Source: Lewinellaceae bacterium
GTDB lineage: Bacteria; Bacteroidota; Bacteroidia; Chitinophagales; Saprospiraceae
DNA: 49,988 nucleotides
Direction of reading: 5' to 3'
NCBI GenBank assembly: GCA_024644235.1
Contig: JAHELJ010000029.1
Coordinates: 1-49,988 of the forward strand
A program made the translations under genes and the position numbers. Shown here piece after piece: positions 19,065 through 26,597 of the stretch. The notes below the pieces were generated by a model, which saw nothing but the letters and a program-made list of their open reading frames with translations, made no database searches and was not told where the DNA came from. Positions within the stretch are counted from its first letter, which is position 1. Every line of letters starts with the position of its first letter.

Positions 19065-21053
19065 ATGAGAAGATTTGTCCCATTCATCCTTGCCCTACTG
19101 GCCAGCAGTTTTGCATTTGGTTATGAGGTGCAGGTAGCTGGAATCGTACTGGATGAGAACCTGGATGGCCTGGCAGGAGCCAAAGTCCTAATCCAGACAC
19201 GTCCCAATGACGCATTTCATTATGAGATGACCGTGGAAACTAACGATCAAGGAATATTTGAAGAGACTATCGATGTGGGAGATGTCCAGGTGGGTCATCT
19301 TTTATTCACTATTGAAACCTGTTTTGGTAACACATCCACGACCCGGGCTACCTTCAATCGAAACAAGACAGAGGTCAAAGTGAGATTATTGCAATGTAGG
19401 GAAGATCGTGACTGTGGTGTGCGTATAGTGGCTCGATATACGGGATCCGGAGAAGTGGTACTAGTGGCCGAGGGCAAGGGAGTTGGAGACCTGGAGTACG
19501 AATGGGATAATGGAGAGACAGGTAAAGAGATCGTAGTGACAGAGATGGGGGAGTATTGCGTAATAATGACTGATGCAGAAGGCTGTGTGGCTGACGACTG
19601 CATCGAATTGGAGAGAGATGGGTGTGAGGTAGAAATACGCGCAGTAAATACCGATGCTGCCAGCTTAGACCAAGTGATTGTCCTTTCAGCCAAAGCAAAA
19701 GGTCGGAATCCGATCAAGTATCTATGGAGTACAGATGATACAACCAAGAATATTCGAGTTGTTGAACCAGGTCAATATTGTGTTACGATAACTGATGCCA
19801 CTGGCTGTACAGCCGAAGATTGCATTGAGATAGATCCTCAAAGAGACTGCAGGACGGAAATCAAAGTCGTACGACCAAATGCTAATAGTGATGCCCTGTT
19901 CAGCGTAAAACTCATTGCCAGAACGAAGGGGAGAGCTCCTTTTAAGTATAAGTGGAACAATGAGACAGAAGACACCACTCAGATGATCCGGGTCACTACA
20001 CCGGGGGAATACTGCGTAGTTGTGGTGGATGCCAATGGTTGTGAATCCCGTGACTGCGTGACCATCGATCCCCGCGATCACTGCAAAACCAAGATTCAGG
20101 TACATCGTGCAGCAAATAGCAGTGTTTCCGACTTTAGACTAACCCTGACTGCAAGGTCTGCTGGAATAGGTCCTTTCACATATCAGTGGAACAATGGTGA
20201 GACCACCCAGTCAATACATGTGTCAGAGCTTATTGAATATTGTGTCGAAGTCACTGATGCTGGTGGTTGTGTGTCGAGAGACTGCATTGACCTGAGCAGA
20301 CTTGTGGATGCCTGCCACGTAAAAATTAAATCGACGCCGTCTGGGGTTTTAATTGCTCAGCCGTTTGGTGTGCCACCTTTTAAATATGAATGGAGTAATG
20401 GTGATATAACCAAGGTCATCAAAGTAGATGAACCAGGAAATTACTGTGTGACGATAACCGATGCCTTTGGCTGCGTTGCTGATGCCTGTTACGAAACTGA
20501 CACACCATCACCCAATGACTGCTATGTGAGAATAGGTCGGAAAAGAGTTGATCAGGGTCTGGTGGAATTGGTTGCGGTGCCTAAAGGTCTTGGAGACTTT
20601 GCCTTCGAGTGGAGCAATGGAGAAGCGACTGAGTCAATCCTGGTCGATCAGGAAGGTGAATACTGTGTGGTCGTTTCGAATAATACTTGCAAAGCAGAAC
20701 TCTGTGTAAATGTCACCTTCAACAATGGCGGCAATGCAAACATCAGTGTGTCTGGCGATGCCCTTAATCCGAATGGAAAACCCACTGGACCGAAAAATAA
20801 TGTAAAAGCAGATGCGTTCCCAAATCCGTTTGTTTCCGATTTACGGCTAAACATCGATTTGGAACAATCTGGTAAGGTACAAGTTATGATCCATCGAATG
20901 GACGGCTCGGTGGTGAGCCGCCAAAGTATGAGCCTTGATGCTGGATCCAATGCAAGGGATCTGAATTTGAGCGATCTACGAGAAGGAACCTACTATGTGA
21001 ATATTATTGGAGATCACTTTGTGAAGACTATTAGAATACTGAAGTACGACTAG
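19065..21053 (+). CDS. T9SS surface protein with six Cys-rich SprB-like repeats
   Basis: The 662-residue protein has a signal peptide (MRRFVPFILALLASSFAFG) and a carboxypeptidase-regulatory-like fold at about 21-110. Six tandem repeats span about 117-551. Each repeat carries a pattern of the form F.Y.W.NG..T..I.V...G.YCV.VTDA.GC...DC, so cysteines sit at equivalent points in each. A short Gly/Asn linker and a T9SS C-terminal sorting domain (about 582-662, AFPNPFVSDLRL ... IRILKYD) follow. SprB-type repeats occur in gliding adhesins and other secreted proteins of Bacteroidota. It lies upstream of an ECF sigma operon that also encodes an SprB-like lipoprotein, so the genes may form one surface system. 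Confidence 0.85.
   Translation: MRRFVPFILALLASSFAFGYEVQVAGIVLDENLDGLAGAKVLIQTRPNDAFHYEMTVETNDQGIFEETIDVGDVQVGHLLFTIETCFGNTSTTRATFNRNKTEVKVRLLQCREDRDCGVRIVARYTGSGEVVLVAEGKGVGDLEYEWDNGETGKEIVVTEMGEYCVIMTDAEGCVADDCIELERDGCEVEIRAVNTDAASLDQVIVLSAKAKGRNPIKYLWSTDDTTKNIRVVEPGQYCVTITDATGCTAEDCIEIDPQRDCRTEIKVVRPNANSDALFSVKLIARTKGRAPFKYKWNNETEDTTQMIRVTTPGEYCVVVVDANGCESRDCVTIDPRDHCKTKIQVHRAANSSVSDFRLTLTARSAGIGPFTYQWNNGETTQSIHVSELIEYCVEVTDAGGCVSRDCIDLSRLVDACHVKIKSTPSGVLIAQPFGVPPFKYEWSNGDITKVIKVDEPGNYCVTITDAFGCVADACYETDTPSPNDCYVRIGRKRVDQGLVELVAVPKGLGDFAFEWSNGEATESILVDQEGEYCVVVSNNTCKAELCVNVTFNNGGNANISVSGDALNPNGKPTGPKNNVKADAFPNPFVSDLRLNIDLEQSGKVQVMIHRMDGSVVSRQSMSLDAGSNARDLNLSDLREGTYYVNIIGDHFVKTIRILKYD
19413..20717 (+). 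repeat. Six SprB-like protein repeats (coding)
   Basis: Six repeats of roughly 65-75 codons occur in tandem, with centres near residues 150, 220, 298, 375, 445 and 518. Conserved elements are YxWxNG, a YCVxxTDxxGC turn and a closing DC. The last copy is degenerate in the turn (SNNTCKAELC). They diverge too much at DNA level to look like a recent expansion. Confidence 0.8.
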
Positions 21054-21232
21054 TCTTAGAAAGCCATCAAAGACAGGGTTGAAACCGTTTAGGGTCATGA
21101 AGAGCTCAAAGGAGTAGGTTACCCACTAAGGCGCAGGGTTTTGTCATAATCTTTTGAAAAAAACGATCTTGATGAGGCCCTGTGCATAGTTTTTGATAAG
21201 AATCGGGTAGAAGGATAACCTAAACTGACCCT

Positions 21233-21832
21233 TTGCGGAAGGAGAAATTGCATATAGACCAGCAATTGCTGGAGAATTGCTTGAAAGGAAAGGAAAAAGC
21301 TCAATACACACTTTATCGAAAGTGCTATGGTGTTTTATTGTCTATCTGCAGGCGATACGCCAGAGACCACGATGAAGAAAATGTACTCTTGAATACAGGA
21401 TTTTTAAAAGTACTGAATGGGCTGCAGAAGTACAGAACCGAGGTACCTTTTGAAGCATGGATAAGAAGAATCATGATCAATACTGTGATCGATGAACACC
21501 GGAAGAACAAGAAATACAAAGAAACGTTTGAGCATAGTGGCGAAGTTGATGAAAGCCCGAGCAATCTTCGAATTGATTACAATACAGCTGATCTGCAGTT
21601 TGATGCTGAGCAATTGCTGGAGTTTATTCAAAAGCTTCCTCCTATGTCAGGTGAGGTTTTTAATATGTATGCAATCGATGGATATTCCCACCGGGAGATC
21701 AGTGATGCACTTGGTATATCTGAAGGCACTTCGAAATGGCATCTTAGTAATGCACGAACAAAGCTTCAGGAGATGATTTTATCTGATTATACATCGACTA
21801 AAGTTCCAGCAGGGAAGACCCGAACCCCATAA
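21233..21832 (+). CDS. ECF-type RNA polymerase sigma factor
   Basis: The 199-residue protein has sigma-70 region 2 (LLENCLKGKEKAQYTLYRKC, VPFEAWIRRIMINTVIDEHR) and region 4 (LPPMSGEVFNMYAIDGYSHR, then EISDALGISEGTSKWHLSNARTKL), the layout of Bacteroidota ECF factors. The frame opens with TTG at 21233. A second TTG at 21248 is preceded by an AAGGAG-like sequence and is an equally good start (194 residues). The next gene, 7 bases downstream, encodes its probable anti-sigma partner. Confidence 0.9.
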   Translation: MRKEKLHIDQQLLENCLKGKEKAQYTLYRKCYGVLLSICRRYARDHDEENVLLNTGFLKVLNGLQKYRTEVPFEAWIRRIMINTVIDEHRKNKKYKETFEHSGEVDESPSNLRIDYNTADLQFDAEQLLEFIQKLPPMSGEVFNMYAIDGYSHREISDALGISEGTSKWHLSNARTKLQEMILSDYTSTKVPAGKTRTP

Positions 21833-21848
21833 GAGCAGCGTGAAGAAA

Positions 21849-23210
21849 ATGAGTAGACATCATCTAGACCGACTTTTTAGAGCAAAGCTCAATCGCATTG
21901 ACGAAGCTCCGGATCCAGCTATGTGGATTCAGGCCAAAGCGCTAATCGATGCTGATGCCAAGAAGAAAAAGAGGGATCGATGGCTATTTTTTCTGTTTTT
22001 AGGCATTCTCGGCACGATTCATGTAGGGTTAGTCTATACAATTAGTTCTGAACAGCCGGCAGAGCGGCAGTCAAGTAACAAGACAGAAGTTCCTCTTGCG
22101 CGGTCAGAACGAGCTCCAGACACAGAAAGTTTGGAAAGGGTGGAAGAGCATGAGTCATCTGCGAAGAAGGATTTGCAAGATCTGGCCACAGACCCTACAG
22201 GACGTACAGCTAATTCTAACCATATTTATTCCGATGAAGCAACGAAGGCGAAAGAGCCTTCCGCTTCGTCGGTTGATCCCTCCAGGGAAATATCTAAAGC
22301 TGATTCAGACCGAACATCAATACCTCGTGATAGTCAACCTCAACCAGACTCAAGTACTGAGGATGGGAAGGCATCAAAAACTGGCTTGGCCGAATCAGAT
22401 TCATCTTCAGAACCAATCAACGACAGAGCTCATAAAGATCAATCCGATCCTTTGGAAGAGGCTGAAGGCTCCCGGCAGCTACATTTAGATTTGGCAGCTG
22501 AGCCAATAGACATCAGGCCAGCTAATGTGTTACATTGGACCTATAGCCTTGAACAACAGGAAAAACCCTTTGCCAGGGAGTCACTTTTCGAAGATACCAG
22601 GTATCGTGAGACAAGAATAGGATGGACAGGTACATTGTTACTTAATCCCGCTACACAGGCGGCATCTCCCGTCCAGGGCTTTACTCTCGGCTTTACCGGA
22701 GAATATCATCTTTCAAAGGATTGGTACCTTGGAGCAAGACCATCGGTACAATTAAGGCTAAATCAAGATGGATTTTCAAAGTTTGAAACTCTGACAACTT
22801 TTGCATTCGAGGCCGTATCGACTACATACGGACTTAAAGCCACTAGTCTGCAGATGATAAGTCTGCCTGTCTATCTGGGTTGGCGTAAAGGGATTCATAT
22901 GGTCGATATAGGTGGATCAGCGGACCTGGTATTGGCTGCACGAGGACGACTTCAGCAAGTGGATGTTAATGGCCAGGAAGTGACACCTGTCGAGAATTTT
23001 GGCTCAGGATGGATAGAAACCGATGCCATGCAAGGTTTGACATTGAATATCTCTGGTGGGTACAAGGTACAGCTGAATGATCGGTTCTATTCAGGCATCT
23101 CCTTCTACTATTTTCCCGGTCCACTCTATCCCGGTCTACCGAACAATTTGAATCAAAAATTAACAAGCAAGTGGCACTTGGGATTGCAGGCCACATATTA
23201 TTTGAAATGA
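21849..23210 (+). CDS. Membrane-anchored anti-sigma-like protein with C-terminal beta-barrel domain
   Basis: The 453-residue protein has a short cytoplasmic N-terminus with the motif FRAKLNRIDEAPDPAMWIQA, like the sigma-binding part of Bacteroidota anti-sigma proteins. One membrane helix lies at about 45-66. A long Ser/Asp/Glu/Lys-rich disordered linker (about 68-215) leads to a C-terminal domain with beta-barrel strands (GFTLGFTGEYHLSKDWYLGA, QLNDRFYSGISFYYFPG, HLGLQATYYLK). The inner-membrane anchor plus barrel-like end is unusual, although similar sigma-adjacent fusions are common in this phylum. The ATG at 21849 is preferred to the GTG at 21840. Its TGA overlaps the next ATG. Confidence 0.75.
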   Translation: MSRHHLDRLFRAKLNRIDEAPDPAMWIQAKALIDADAKKKKRDRWLFFLFLGILGTIHVGLVYTISSEQPAERQSSNKTEVPLARSERAPDTESLERVEEHESSAKKDLQDLATDPTGRTANSNHIYSDEATKAKEPSASSVDPSREISKADSDRTSIPRDSQPQPDSSTEDGKASKTGLAESDSSSEPINDRAHKDQSDPLEEAEGSRQLHLDLAAEPIDIRPANVLHWTYSLEQQEKPFARESLFEDTRYRETRIGWTGTLLLNPATQAASPVQGFTLGFTGEYHLSKDWYLGARPSVQLRLNQDGFSKFETLTTFAFEAVSTTYGLKATSLQMISLPVYLGWRKGIHMVDIGGSADLVLAARGRLQQVDVNGQEVTPVENFGSGWIETDAMQGLTLNISGGYKVQLNDRFYSGISFYYFPGPLYPGLPNNLNQKLTSKWHLGLQATYYLK

Positions 23211-24334
23211 GGACAATTGCTTTGATCAGGATTTCAATGATGGCCATTATGTTGGTCAGCTATGGCTGTGAAAAGGTTGGAGTTCCGGAGCCGGTTTCTG
23301 TGGATGAAGAACCGGTCTTCGTGGCCGATCTTGATATTGATGGATCTACTGTATCCTTCTCAGCCGGTAAGGAAAACTACTTCATGGATGCGAGTTTCGA
23401 ACAGGATGATGCTGGGGTACTGGTTTTTGTAGGAACTCTGCGGCCGAAAGATTGTGTGGCAAGAAAGTGTCCAAACAGCTTGCGGATCGTTATCAGGGAT
23501 TTTGAAAAATTTGATCCGGCCAGGTTCAATGTCGATGCTTCATTAACCAGAGGACAAGTACCATTTTTTCAGGCCTACCAAAGTGACTCGGTGAGGGTGA
23601 AGTTCAAAAATAGCAGTGTATCCTCGAATGCAGCCTTCAAATCACAGTGGCAGTTTGGCAACGGTGAGCAAGCGGAAATCCCCAATCCGGTCGCAGTGTT
23701 CTCGGTGGATGAGACATATAGGGTCAGCCTGCAGATATCGAGTCAATTTGGATGTAGGAGTGAACAGGTGCAAACAATCGATCTGTCAGGGGCAGGAGGA
23801 TGCTATTCACGATTGGCTCTAAGTGAAAATGACCGAAAGGTAGGCGTGAGGTCTAATGGAATTCGGCCTCTTTCTTACGAGTGGAGTAATGGAATGGTTG
23901 ACTCGGTTGCCGCTTTTGATGCTGCCGTGTCTTCTGCAAATAAGGTTATTAGTGTCACCGTTACTGATGCAGAGGGTTGTCAAAGCAGTTCATCGATTGA
24001 TTTTAGCCGACTTATGAGGGACCAGGATAGATGTATAGCTCATTTTGAATACGAAAGGCAAGGAAATCCTATGGTCAGTGATAGAAAGAATTGGGGAAAA
24101 GCGACCATCCAATATGTCGATAGCAATGAGGAGCTGTTTCGGAGTAATGTTTTTAGACAACCTACTGATGCGAGCTTTGAAATACTGTCTGTTGAAGATT
24201 TTGTTGAAAATGAAAAAGGACAACGAACCAAGAAACTGGAGCTAGCTTTTAATTGTCTCTTGTGGAACGAAGACCATTCCAAGCATATCCGCCTTAGAGG
24301 AAAAAGCGTCTTTGCTGTTGCTTATCCGGATTAA
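23207..24334 (+). CDS. Lipoprotein with PKD and SprB-like repeat domains
   Basis: The 375-residue product starts at an ATG overlapping the previous stop by 4 bases and has a lipoprotein signal ending LVSYGC. An N-terminal beta domain contains a C..RKCPNSLRIVI segment. A PKD-like domain spans about 125-195 (RVKFKNSSVSSNAAFKSQWQ, FGNGEQ). One SprB-like repeat follows (PLSYEWSNG, VTVTDAEGC), matching those of the T9SS protein at 19065. The C-terminal part is unrecognised. Coupling to the sigma/anti-sigma pair suggests a surface sensor or partner; this is inference. Confidence 0.72.
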   Translation: MRTIALIRISMMAIMLVSYGCEKVGVPEPVSVDEEPVFVADLDIDGSTVSFSAGKENYFMDASFEQDDAGVLVFVGTLRPKDCVARKCPNSLRIVIRDFEKFDPARFNVDASLTRGQVPFFQAYQSDSVRVKFKNSSVSSNAAFKSQWQFGNGEQAEIPNPVAVFSVDETYRVSLQISSQFGCRSEQVQTIDLSGAGGCYSRLALSENDRKVGVRSNGIRPLSYEWSNGMVDSVAAFDAAVSSANKVISVTVTDAEGCQSSSSIDFSRLMRDQDRCIAHFEYERQGNPMVSDRKNWGKATIQYVDSNEELFRSNVFRQPTDASFEILSVEDFVENEKGQRTKKLELAFNCLLWNEDHSKHIRLRGKSVFAVAYPD

Positions 24335-24351
24335 ATTTCGCTAACCACTAT

Positions 24352-25674
24352 CTACTTGTTGGCCTCAATATAGTCGAGAGCCAGATTTGCTAGCGCTTTT
24401 ACTCCAATATCAAAACCACTTTCATCAAGATAAAAATCAGGAGTGTGGTGGGGAGCTGCGTCGAGAGGATTCATACCTATGGGCATACCACCCAAAAAGA
24501 AGAATAGTCCGGGTACTTCCAATGCATAAAATGAAAAATCTTCCGCACCGGTAACCGCCGGTCGCACAATAACATTTTCCTCACCAGCTGTTGCAAAAAG
24601 CGTTGGCAACATTGCCCTGGTCAATTCGGGATCATTATATGTCACGGGTACCGCGATCTGAATGTCCACATCGACAGTGGCACCGGCACTCTCAGCAATT
24701 TTGGTTGCTGTATGTCTAATTTTTTCGTGGATTATCTTCTGCATTTTGGGATCGAGTGTACGAATAGTCCCAACCATTTCGGCTGACTCGGGAATAATAT
24801 TATTTCGAACTCCTGCTTGAATTTTTCCGACACTTATCACCGCGGCAGCATCAGTAAGAGCGACCTGTCGGCTGACAATCGTTTGCAATCCAATAATGAT
24901 CTGTGCCGAAATAGTGATCGGATCTATGCCACCCCAGGGCATGGAACCATGGGTTTGCTTACCATGCACTTTTATCACAAAACGGTCTGCGGCAGCCATA
25001 GTACCTTCCGGTCGATAGCGGATCTGACCTGCCTCAGTTTGCGAATTAATATGAAGTCCGAATATCACATCCACATTGTTGTCTCGAAGTACCCCTTCCT
25101 CGACCATTAGTTTTGCACCTCCTTCTTCTCCAGGAGGAGCACCTTCTTCAGCAGGTTGAAAAATGAAAACAATCGTACCTTCTATTTCATCCCTCATCCT
25201 TGTCAGAACTTCAGCCGCTCCCATCAAAATAGCTATGTGGCTATCGTGTCCGCAGGCATGCATCACCCCAACTTCCTGACCAAGAAACGTTGTTTTAATC
25301 ATACTGGCGAATGGAATATCTACTCGTTCAGTCACCGGTAAAGCATCCATATCAGCTCGGAGCGCAACCACTGGTCCTCCTGAAGTCCCTCTTAGTATAC
25401 CGACCACACCGGTTTTAGCAATACCGGTTTTTACTTCCAACCCTAGCGAGACCAGGTGAGCGGCTACCTTCTCCGCTGTTTTAAATTCGCGGTTGGAAAG
25501 TTCTGGATATTGATGAAAATCCCGGCGCCACTCGACCACTTTTTCGATCACTTCGGAAGTATATTTTTCTACCATAGAAGAGGCCGGAGAACCAGAGTAA
25601 GTACTCTGAGCCGTCACTAAAATGGGTGCCATGAGTACAAGCAATGAAAAGGGAAGAAAGGTTATTCTTGACAT
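24352..25674 (-). CDS. Secreted M20-family amidohydrolase (amino-acylase/hippurate hydrolase type)
   Basis: The 440-residue protein has a signal peptide (MSRITFLPFSLLVLMAPILV ... TAQ). The M20D metallopeptidase layout follows: WRRDFHQYPELSNREF, ALRADMDALPV, GVMHACGHDSHIAILMGAA, FIFQPAEEGAPPGEEGGA, a dimerisation domain with KVHGKQTHGSMPWGG, and a C-terminal TGAEDFSFYAL. The metal-binding Cys, His and Glu residues are present. It probably hydrolyses N-acyl amino acids or related amides in the periplasm. The ATG at 25674 is chosen because a promoter lies just upstream and the longer frame would run into the WbqC gene. Confidence 0.9.
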   Translation of the reverse strand: MSRITFLPFSLLVLMAPILVTAQSTYSGSPASSMVEKYTSEVIEKVVEWRRDFHQYPELSNREFKTAEKVAAHLVSLGLEVKTGIAKTGVVGILRGTSGGPVVALRADMDALPVTERVDIPFASMIKTTFLGQEVGVMHACGHDSHIAILMGAAEVLTRMRDEIEGTIVFIFQPAEEGAPPGEEGGAKLMVEEGVLRDNNVDVIFGLHINSQTEAGQIRYRPEGTMAAADRFVIKVHGKQTHGSMPWGGIDPITISAQIIIGLQTIVSRQVALTDAAAVISVGKIQAGVRNNIIPESAEMVGTIRTLDPKMQKIIHEKIRHTATKIAESAGATVDVDIQIAVPVTYNDPELTRAMLPTLFATAGEENVIVRPAVTGAEDFSFYALEVPGLFFFLGGMPIGMNPLDAAPHHTPDFYLDESGFDIGVKALANLALDYIEANK

Positions 25675-25701
25675 ATGGTGATGATATATCTGATCAGGCG
25701 C

Positions 25702-25730
25702 CAAAGATAATGAAATTAGCATTCGACCAA
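25702..25730 (-). promoter_or_regulatory. Putative promoter of the M20 amidohydrolase gene
   Basis: On the minus strand a perfect TAnnTTTG (TATCTTTG, 25702-25709) is preceded after 18 bases by TTG (25728-25730). Transcription would begin about 20 bases before the ATG at 25674. The spacing is one base shorter than the common 19-20. Confidence 0.45.
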
Positions 25731-25763
25731 GTAGTGACTGCGTTTGCTGGCTTCGGAATTGGT

Positions 25764-26414
25764 TTATGTCAAGGAGGATACAAAAGATTTGGCCGATGGC
25801 CCCATACAAAAAAGCAGGTCCAGAATACTTAGATTCCTTTTAAACGAATATCGGTCACCAAATACCTGGGGATATTGTGGTAGATCCAGCTCATATGATC
25901 GAGGAGTCATCACATTGCGTAGATCAAGATCATAGTGACTGCCAGGTAAATACTCTTTGGATACACAACTGTAAGATTCGAAATCAAGAAGTTTACAAAT
26001 CCCCCGGATAATATGCAGGTTATATAGAAAGAGGAAGCGTTCCTGTTTAAATAGGAGGCTACGAACTGCTCCGATGTACTCATTATAATAAGCTGAAGAT
26101 CCGTAGGCAGATTTGATCGTATTAAAGTGACGTGCTTGCCATGGTTCGTCATAGGATATACTGACATCCGTGATAGGTTGGCTCTCATGTTTGCCTTTAC
26201 TTAGGGGTACTGTTAATCGTTGCACGCCTTTTTCTGAAGCTATCAGGCACTTATTTCTAAAGCTGCGCTTCTGATAGGTCTCACATGCTTCGAATACTAC
26301 CTTTTGTGCCTGAAAAAGGCCAAATGTGATGATAGGAGGAAAGTACTGGCACTCTAGTACAATCCGTTTGTTTCGATGTTTCAGGACTTTATCCAAATGA
26401 TCTTTTTTAACCAC
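25764..26414 (-). CDS. WbqC-family protein
   Basis: The 216-residue protein matches the WbqC-like family: VLECQYFPPIITFGLF near the N-terminus, NKCLIASEKGVQRLTVPLSK, YDEPWQARHFNTIKSAYGSS, and AYYNEYIGAVRSLLF. Members occur beside polysaccharide genes and are thought to act in sugar or lipopolysaccharide assembly, but the reaction is not established. The GTG start at 26414 adds a short basic leader before the family start; an internal TTG is also possible. It is divergent from a glycosyltransferase gene, which fits a surface-sugar role. Confidence 0.82.
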   Translation of the reverse strand: MVKKDHLDKVLKHRNKRIVLECQYFPPIITFGLFQAQKVVFEACETYQKRSFRNKCLIASEKGVQRLTVPLSKGKHESQPITDVSISYDEPWQARHFNTIKSAYGSSAYYNEYIGAVRSLLFKQERFLFLYNLHIIRGICKLLDFESYSCVSKEYLPGSHYDLDLRNVMTPRSYELDLPQYPQVFGDRYSFKRNLSILDLLFCMGPSAKSFVSSLT

Positions 26415-26482
26415 AGGTTGATCTCTAAGTAATCTTATTTCAGACTCTTACGTCAGAGTATCTAGAAAAATCAGAATTCAAG

Positions 26483-26512
26483 TTGACTTCTAGTCAATTT
26501 TTTTTATATTTA
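26483..26512 (+). promoter_or_regulatory. Strong Bacteroidota-type promoter with an overlapping dyad
   Basis: TTG at 26483-26485 and TATATTTA (26505-26512, one mismatch to TAnnTTTG) are separated by exactly 19 bases. The TTG lies in a dyad TTGAC-N5-GTCAA (26483-26497) that could be a regulator site. Transcription would start near 26519 and meet a terminator after about 65 bases. Confidence 0.6.
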
Positions 26513-26518
26513 GAAGGC

Positions 26519-26583
26519 TACGAACTGAGATATAAAGATATCTACGGGTTTTTTAGCTACCTCGTTGAGGTAGCTTTTTTTTT
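26519..26583 (+). ncRNA. Candidate short leader RNA / small RNA upstream of the glycosyltransferase
   Basis: The segment between the promoter at 26483-26512 and the terminator ending at 26583 encodes no protein. It has a small hairpin (arms agatat/atatct near 26528-26543) and then the terminator. Its 5' part (gctacgaactgag, 26517-26529) can pair imperfectly with the terminator's loop-side sequence, which would prevent the terminator forming. It could be an attenuator for the gene starting at 26598 or an independent small RNA. The identity is inference from the sequence only. Confidence 0.4.
26555..26583 (+). terminator. Strong intrinsic terminator just before a start codon
   Basis: A perfect 9-bp stem (26555-26563 with 26567-26575), a 3-base loop and a run of nine T (26575-26583). 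It works only on the plus strand. It lies 14 bases before the GTG of the glycosyltransferase, and no plus-strand gene precedes it nearby. Confidence 0.85.
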
Positions 26584-26597
26584 GTCTATACTCGAGT

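Noticed and set aside
19295-20105. Long minus-strand frames inside the SprB-repeat gene
   Set aside because: They follow the codon periodicity of the repeats on the other strand and have no start context or domain.
19413-20717. Tandem repeats as a CRISPR-like array
   Set aside because: They are diverged protein repeats of about 200 bases in an open frame, not short identical repeats with spacers.
24352-25809. Longer M20 hydrolase starting at 25809
   Set aside because: It would overlap the WbqC gene by about 45 bases and bury the signal peptide; a promoter-like site lies at 25702-25730.
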